Shown here: in pieces, positions 15,552 to 19,311 of the stretch
Numbering within the stretch: the first letter of the stretch is position 1
Layout: the number at the start of each line of letters is the position of its first letter
NCBI GenBank assembly: GCA_947088515.1
Contig: CAMUHA010000043.1
Location: 1-19,311 of the forward strand
DNA length: 19,311 nt
Reading direction: 5' to 3'
From: an uncultured bacterium
GTDB taxonomy: Bacteria; Bacillota; Clostridia; Lachnospirales; Lachnospiraceae
Translations under genes and position numbers: made by a program
The notes under the pieces: generated by a model
Databases searched by the model: none
What the model saw: only the letters and a program-made list of their open reading frames with translations
What the model was told of the DNA's origin: nothing

Positions 15552-17213
15552 TTAACCGCCTCTTTTTGGCCCCATCATTCCACGCCCCATACTCCCCATT
15601 TGAGAAAGTAAAATTTCGGAAGCGTCCACAAAAGCCGTCTTATCCTTTGCCTGCTCCTCTGATGTAGAGGGAATTGTGCCTTCCAGCTGCCCGGCAATGC
15701 TCTCAGCCCGCAGCAGACAGAATTTTTCCAGAGTGTCTATCCCTGTCTCAAAGGCTTCATAGGTGCAGAATTTGGTGGGGTCTTTTTCCACATATGGTCC
15801 AATCATTTCCCTGACAGAAGATATCATTTCTTCAAAATACCCGCTGGCAAAATAATTGTCAATAAACTCCTGAAAATACTGATGATACATTTCTGTATAC
15901 GCTTCATCGCTGAAAATCCAGTCAATCATTGGTCTTGACGCAAGTTCTCCTGCAGACACCGGAGAGTCAATGGGATAATTTACCATGCTTTCCGCATCCT
16001 TCTGGTCCTCAAAACCTCCAAAAGCTAAATTATAATCCCAGGGTATCATGGAAAGAATCCCTTCTTTTTCATATAAATAATAATTGTGCATCATAGAGCC
16101 TGTATAGCTGTCAAAATTGCAGACAAAGTTATGCACCACAAAATAACGTATTACCGCATCCACATCCACAACGCTCTCTATGTTTTCCCCCTGTCCCAAT
16201 GTCTTTAGGGAAGCAATCAGGCGGTTTTTATCTGCCTTTGTAATATTGGTTTTGGCATTATCAAAAATATTCCGGTAACTGTCATATTCATCATCCGAAT
16301 AAATCAGCGCCACATCATCACTGCCCATAGGGCCTCCCCCAGGTTTGCCAAAATCAGGTCCGCCCTCTTTCCCTGGCATCCTGCCGGGGTTGAAAGCTTC
16401 CCCCTGTTGTCCTCTGCCTGGGAACCCTTCCTCAAATCCTTTCATGCTGTCTGGTTTTTCTTCCAGGCTGCCTTCCTTATAAAATTCCGGCGGTCCGCCC
16501 ATTTCCATTCCGCTCCCATTCGGGTCTTTATTCTCCAAAAATTCTTCTATATCTTTTTGTTCAAATCCCATGCCGTTTCCACGTCCGCCGCCCATGTCCA
16601 TGCTGTCCGGTTTATAAAGATTTCCATAATCCCTTCCATAATTCCGTGCAAGAAAACTTTCTTCCACACCCTCCACTGCCAGATACAGTCCCCAATCCTG
16701 CCCATTTACAGTAATATAAACGTAGCTGCAAAGAGGCGCTGCAACGCCAAAATCTCCCATCATCTGGTACGAAAGATAGTCTTTCATGTAAGTATTGTCC
16801 TGTATAATATTGTTCAGGCTTAGTTTATCCAGCCCATGATATGTGTTTCCATTCTCGTAACAGTCAAACTCAACCTTAAAGCTGTAGCGGTTGTTTCCAT
16901 AAGCGGCAACAGAACTTAAGGATGTGTTTCCCTTGGCACGGATTCCCACATTTTTAAACGTTTCATTGTCAATTATTACTGAACATGGCGCATATTCCTC
17001 ATTCTCGCAGGTTTCAAGAAAGCTGTCCCAGTCCTCCATCACAATATCAATGGAATGCACCTTGGAGGCGTCAAAAAGCATTGACCCGTAGCTTGCCCCG
17101 GCCATTGCCGGCAAGACTCCCTGCTTTCCCACATTTACAAAAACAAGCGTTAAAAATATGGTCAGCGCAAGAATCACACAGCAGATTTTATCTATATTTT
17201 TATGTGTAGACAT
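15552..17213 (-). CDS. CotH kinase-like membrane-anchored protein
   Basis: This 553-residue protein has an N-terminal hydrophobic segment (about 10-28), probably a signal anchor, so the rest should lie outside the cell. The CotH fold shows in IRAKGNTS (91-98), YHGLDKLSLNN (125-135), YVYITVNGQDWGLYLAVEGV (165-184) followed by EESFLARNYG, and IPWDYNLAFGG (390-400). The last corresponds to the WDxD/N metal-binding region of CotH kinases. Residues of about 205-300 are a Gly/Met/Pro/Glu-rich low-complexity stretch, and the C-terminus is again Gly/Met-rich (MGSMGRGMMGPKRGG). CotH of Bacillus is an atypical spore-coat protein kinase; the substrate here is unknown. The start has AGGAGG seven bases upstream. 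It is the last gene of a VTC-DUF4956-CotH set, a grouping seen in many Firmicutes, so a shared phosphate or polyphosphate role is inferred. Confidence 0.85.
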   Translation of the reverse strand: MSTHKNIDKICCVILALTIFLTLVFVNVGKQGVLPAMAGASYGSMLFDASKVHSIDIVMEDWDSFLETCENEEYAPCSVIIDNETFKNVGIRAKGNTSLSSVAAYGNNRYSFKVEFDCYENGNTYHGLDKLSLNNIIQDNTYMKDYLSYQMMGDFGVAAPLCSYVYITVNGQDWGLYLAVEGVEESFLARNYGRDYGNLYKPDSMDMGGGRGNGMGFEQKDIEEFLENKDPNGSGMEMGGPPEFYKEGSLEEKPDSMKGFEEGFPGRGQQGEAFNPGRMPGKEGGPDFGKPGGGPMGSDDVALIYSDDEYDSYRNIFDNAKTNITKADKNRLIASLKTLGQGENIESVVDVDAVIRYFVVHNFVCNFDSYTGSMMHNYYLYEKEGILSMIPWDYNLAFGGFEDQKDAESMVNYPIDSPVSAGELASRPMIDWIFSDEAYTEMYHQYFQEFIDNYFASGYFEEMISSVREMIGPYVEKDPTKFCTYEAFETGIDTLEKFCLLRAESIAGQLEGTIPSTSEEQAKDKTAFVDASEILLSQMGSMGRGMMGPKRGG

Positions 17214-17230
17214 TGCAAGCCTCCTATATA

Positions 17231-17318
17231 TAGTTCCGTATCCGTCACTCCGATGCCTCCTTCACAGAGCCATTTCCGGACGCTTAACTCCTGCGTCCGT
17301 AAATGCTCTGGGCATCTG
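17231..17318 (-). repeat. 88-bp tandem structured repeat, copy 1
   Basis: This copy matches 17337-17424 at 86 of 88 positions with a period of 106. It folds into one long nested hairpin: 17252-17257 with 17311-17316, 17265-17270 with 17305-17310, ATTT/AAAT (17272-17275 with 17301-17304), and CGGACGC/GCGTCCG (17277-17283 with 17293-17299). The loop reads AGGAGTTAA on the minus strand. It ends 4 bases before the cotH ribosome site, so it forms the cotH leader. Confidence 0.9.
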
Positions 17319-17336
17319 CTTGACTCCTACTGTTTT

Positions 17337-17424
17337 TAGTTCCGTATCCGTCACTCCGATGCCTCCTTCACAGAGCCATTTCCGGACTCTTAACTCCTGC
17401 GTCCGTAAACGCTCTGGGCATCTG
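17337..17424 (-). repeat. 88-bp tandem structured repeat, copy 2
   Basis: This is the second copy, just after the stop of the DUF4956 gene. It differs from copy 1 at two positions, both inside stems. On the minus-strand RNA one difference turns an A-U pair into a G-U wobble. The other gives a G-A mismatch next to the loop. The two units are separated by 18 unrelated bases. The pair may be members of a dispersed intergenic repeat family; that cannot be judged from one window. Confidence 0.9.
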
Positions 17425-17433
17425 AATTCTTTA

Positions 17434-18108
17434 TTACCCCATGTATTCACCGCTATAGCTGACCAGTACGGCGCTTGATATTCCTTCCATCTGTGCCAGT
17501 GTGTTGATAAAATCTGTGTTGTCTTCTTTCATCCGCACCTCTATATTAAGCTCTGTATTTTCCTTCTGTGCCATTTTGCTCTTTATCACACAGCGCTGCG
17601 TCCTGCTTTTTAAAAGGTCCACCGCCCGCTGTTCACTTTCATGATTTTCACACTTTATAACCACGATATAAGGATTCAGATAAGGTTTTCTATTGACAAA
17701 GATTAGAAGAACAACTCCAATCGCAAGACTTCCCACAATAGCAAGCAGGACCAGACCTGCTGCCAGCACAATGCCCGCTGCAATGGACCAGAATAAAAAG
17801 GCAATATCCAGCGGCTCTTTAATTGCTGTCCGGAACCGCACAATAGATAAAGCGCCCACCATGCCAAGGGACAGAACCACATTAGAAGTCACTGCAAGAA
17901 TCACTACTGTCGTAATCATTGTAAGGGCTATCAGCGTCACCCCAAAGCTGGAAGAATACATAACGCCGGAAAATGTCTTTTTATATACATAAAAAATAAA
18001 AACTCCCAGCCCAAACGCAAGAAATAATGCCAAAGCCATATCAAAAACACTGACACTGCCAATATTCTCCAAAAAACCTGATTTAAAAATGTCATTAAAT
18101 GTCATCAT
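17434..18108 (-). CDS. DUF4956 family membrane protein
   Basis: This 224-residue protein has about five hydrophobic helices in residues 20-138, including the conserved DUF4956 core SLGMVGALSIVRFRTAIKEP between two of them. The rest, about 140-224, is a cytosolic ferredoxin/ACT-like domain (ESEQRAVDLLKSRTQRCVIK, NTELNIEVRMKE). The family has no proven biochemical role. It is regularly encoded beside VTC-type polyphosphate polymerases and CotH proteins, which suggests a membrane partner of that enzyme. Two ATG codons lie side by side; AAGGAGAT is 4 bases from the first (18108) and 7 from the second (18105), so the second may be used. It lies 95 bp after the VTC gene. Confidence 0.85.
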   Translation of the reverse strand: MMTFNDIFKSGFLENIGSVSVFDMALALFLAFGLGVFIFYVYKKTFSGVMYSSSFGVTLIALTMITTVVILAVTSNVVLSLGMVGALSIVRFRTAIKEPLDIAFLFWSIAAGIVLAAGLVLLAIVGSLAIGVVLLIFVNRKPYLNPYIVVIKCENHESEQRAVDLLKSRTQRCVIKSKMAQKENTELNIEVRMKEDNTDFINTLAQMEGISSAVLVSYSGEYMG

Positions 18109-18203
18109 CCATCTCCTTTTCTTCTAAAACATCCATCCAACGCCTGCAAAATGCAAACAAAATCTGCTGTTCTACTGCATCTTCCATAAAATTTCAACAG
18201 AAA

Positions 18204-18878
18204 TTATCCATAAATCCGGCTGACTGCATACTTAGAGTAAGCGTTTGCCCGGCAAAATGGCACTTGTACTGCATCCCGGATAATGTCAGGAAGATATGCG
18301 TCCCACTTTACCTCAAGAATCACAGGCGTATTCCCGGCTGGAACTGTTATACAGTCAGGATTCAGAAAATCTGTGCCGCCTATCCCTGTACGGATATTGT
18401 AGTCCAGCGTCACCCGCACATTTCCTGGACCATATACAAAGGGCTCTCTGGTATACTCCACTATGGTTTTTGGCAAAAGCCCCTGTGTTCTGATTTTATT
18501 GTACAGCTGGACAACCAGCGGTCTGTCATCCCGACCCATCCAGTCATAATCCCCATCAATGATAAGCTGTGTTTCCAGTGCGGTAAGTTCGGCGCTCTCT
18601 TTCCCTGTAAGATTATTGCATTTTATCTTTTTTTCCAGATGAATCAGAGAAGTGTCCCTATTATAATATCGAACCCTGAACTTCTCCCTCCTGTTAATTC
18701 CATCCAGCTTTTCCCGGAGCGCCATATCCCACAGATTATCAAAATACAGACTCCTGATTTCATAGCTTCCTCCTGCCGCGTGAAAATCCAGCTTTGCCAC
18801 TGCTTTCAGCCGACACCTTAGCGCCATTGCATCCCCAATACTGATTTCATGCTTCAACTCATGCCGTAACCCTGCCAC
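18204..18878 (-). CDS. VTC-domain protein, polyphosphate polymerase-like
   Basis: This 224-residue protein is a stand-alone VTC domain of the triphosphate tunnel type. The expected basic and acidic tunnel residues are visible: RHELK (R5, K9), SLYFD (43-47), FRVRYY (R68, R70), LEKKIK (K83, K84), EYTREPF (R144), RVTLDYNIR (155-163), ILEVKW (E189, K191) and YSKY (K216). In yeast Vtc4 these positions bind ATP and the growing polyphosphate chain, so polymerase activity is plausible here. The start is GTG at 18878 because AGGAGGGG (18883-18890) lies just before it and the protein then begins close to the RHELK strand, as the family does. In-frame codons further out (to 18941) lack a ribosome site. 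It is the first gene of the VTC-DUF4956-CotH set. Confidence 0.87.
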   Translation of the reverse strand: MAGLRHELKHEISIGDAMALRCRLKAVAKLDFHAAGGSYEIRSLYFDNLWDMALREKLDGINRREKFRVRYYNRDTSLIHLEKKIKCNNLTGKESAELTALETQLIIDGDYDWMGRDDRPLVVQLYNKIRTQGLLPKTIVEYTREPFVYGPGNVRVTLDYNIRTGIGGTDFLNPDCITVPAGNTPVILEVKWDAYLPDIIRDAVQVPFCRANAYSKYAVSRIYG

Positions 18879-19171
18879 TTTGCCCCTCCTGTTTTGCTTT
18901 TGCCCATTCCTTTTTGTTGTGTCCATATCTGCAGGCCACAATTATTCTATACTTCCGGGCCTTGTGCCGCCGTACTTTATTTTGCATACAGCAGATTTTT
19001 GTCCTTTGCTATTAACGAGTTTACTGGAAAAAAATGTTGCAATTATGTCCAGATTGTGAAAATCATGTGTCTTGAAATTCTCACCGTTATCCCTATACTT
19101 AAATTGCTCTGGGATAAGATGATGGTGGGATACGCTTTTTATTCAATGATATTATCAGAGATGAAAAACCA
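18879..19171. other. Intergenic stretch without a recognised gene
   Basis: About 290 bases separate the divergent VTC gene (minus) and the partial gene at the right edge (plus). It must hold the promoter of the VTC operon, but no convincing -35/-10 pair was found. A 13-codon frame starting at 19034 reads MLQLCPDCENHVS and then stops. It resembles the start of a zinc-ribbon protein but is too short to call. No tandem repeats or terminator are visible. Confidence 0.5.
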
Positions 19172-19311
19172 ATGAACGAATTAAAATTGTATGAAGTATC
19201 CAGGGAATATATCTCGTATATCAGTGCCGCCGAAAAAAATGTTTTCTCTTCAAAAGTAAACATCAGTGTACAAGGGGCTACAAACGATATAAAGAAATGT
19301 TTCAGATATGC
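19172..19311 (+). CDS. Start of an unidentified gene, cut by the window edge
   Basis: An open frame from ATG at 19172 runs to the end of the window, 46 codons, beginning MNELKLYEVSREYISYISA and continuing EKNVFSSKVN. The frame is also open upstream back to a stop at 19115. There is no clear ribosome site before the ATG, so the true start may differ or the gene may be damaged. The first 28 residues loosely recall the N-terminus of ToxN/AbiQ-type endoribonuclease toxins of type III toxin-antitoxin systems (LYxVSxEYIxYL). The following residues do not continue that match, and no antitoxin RNA repeats are seen upstream. The family is therefore not assigned. Confidence 0.4.
   Translation, partial: MNELKLYEVSREYISYISAAEKNVFSSKVNISVQGATNDIKKCFRY

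Noticed and set aside
17231..17424. CRISPR array
   Set aside because: Only two units, each 88 bp and far longer than CRISPR repeats, with a single 18-bp spacer and no cas genes.
17262..17450. 62-codon minus-strand frame across the two 88-bp repeats
   Set aside because: It overlaps the DUF4956 end, is built from the repeats themselves and shows no protein-like conservation; the structured RNA/DNA repeat explains it better.
19034..19075. 13-codon frame MLQLCPDCENHVS resembling a zinc-ribbon start
   Set aside because: Too short, no second CxxC, and no continuation in another frame, so a chance match is more likely than a remnant.
18894..19175. 93-codon plus-strand frame whose stop overlaps the ATG at 19172 (ATGA)
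   Set aside because: The 5' part overlaps sequence upstream of the VTC start, the translation has no family character and no ribosome site is seen; the overlap is probably chance.

Overview
The window looks like a chromosomal segment of a motile, anaerobic, low-to-moderate G+C Firmicute, most likely a Lachnospiraceae (Clostridium cluster XIVa) member. The basis is the gene order flgM-flgN-flgK-flgL-fliW-csrA followed by flaG-fliD-fliS, the clostridial style of the proteins, strong AGGAGG-type ribosome sites, and an oxygen-sensitive [FeFe]-hydrogenase-type protein. No genus can be assigned from this sequence.

Layout, left to right. (1) At 64-1254 (+) is a CgeB/DUF3880-type glycosyltransferase, possibly a flagellin glycosylation enzyme. 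It converges on the flagellar genes, with a bidirectional terminator between them. A sigma-D-like promoter pointing left out of the window lies just upstream of it. (2) At 1369-13354, all on the minus strand, are two late-flagellar transcription units. The upstream unit is flgM-flgN-flgK1-flgK2-flgL1-flgL2-fliW-csrA. The downstream unit is flaG-fliD-fliS-fliT-like. Each is preceded by a sigma-D (sigma-28) promoter of the form TAAA-N16-CCGATA(T/C), and a terminator separates them. Both hook-filament junction proteins are present in two copies. The second FlgL carries a large insertion with a CxxC motif. (3) At 13519-15444 (-) is a 641-residue soluble fusion: ferredoxin-like Fe-S clusters, an [FeFe]-hydrogenase H-cluster domain with sensory-type substitutions, a further Fe-S motif, and a chemoreceptor (MCP) signalling hairpin. 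It has its own terminator immediately upstream of the flgM promoter. (4) At 15552-18878 (-) is a probable VTC polyphosphate polymerase-like, DUF4956 membrane protein and CotH kinase-like operon. Two 88-bp tandem, hairpin-forming repeats lie in the leader of cotH. (5) At the right edge (+) is the start of an unidentified gene, preceded by about 290 bp without a recognisable gene.

How the parts fit. The flagellar block holds the export chaperones (FlgN, FliS, FliT-like), the junction and cap proteins (FlgK, FlgL, FliD), and the two regulatory pairs that act at filament assembly: FlgM against sigma-28, and FliW-CsrA controlling flagellin translation. The hydrogenase-chemoreceptor fusion next to them would let an H2 or redox signal feed directly into chemotaxis, and it is the most interesting element here. 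The VTC/DUF4956/CotH operon seems functionally separate and probably concerns polyphosphate or phosphorylation at the cell surface.
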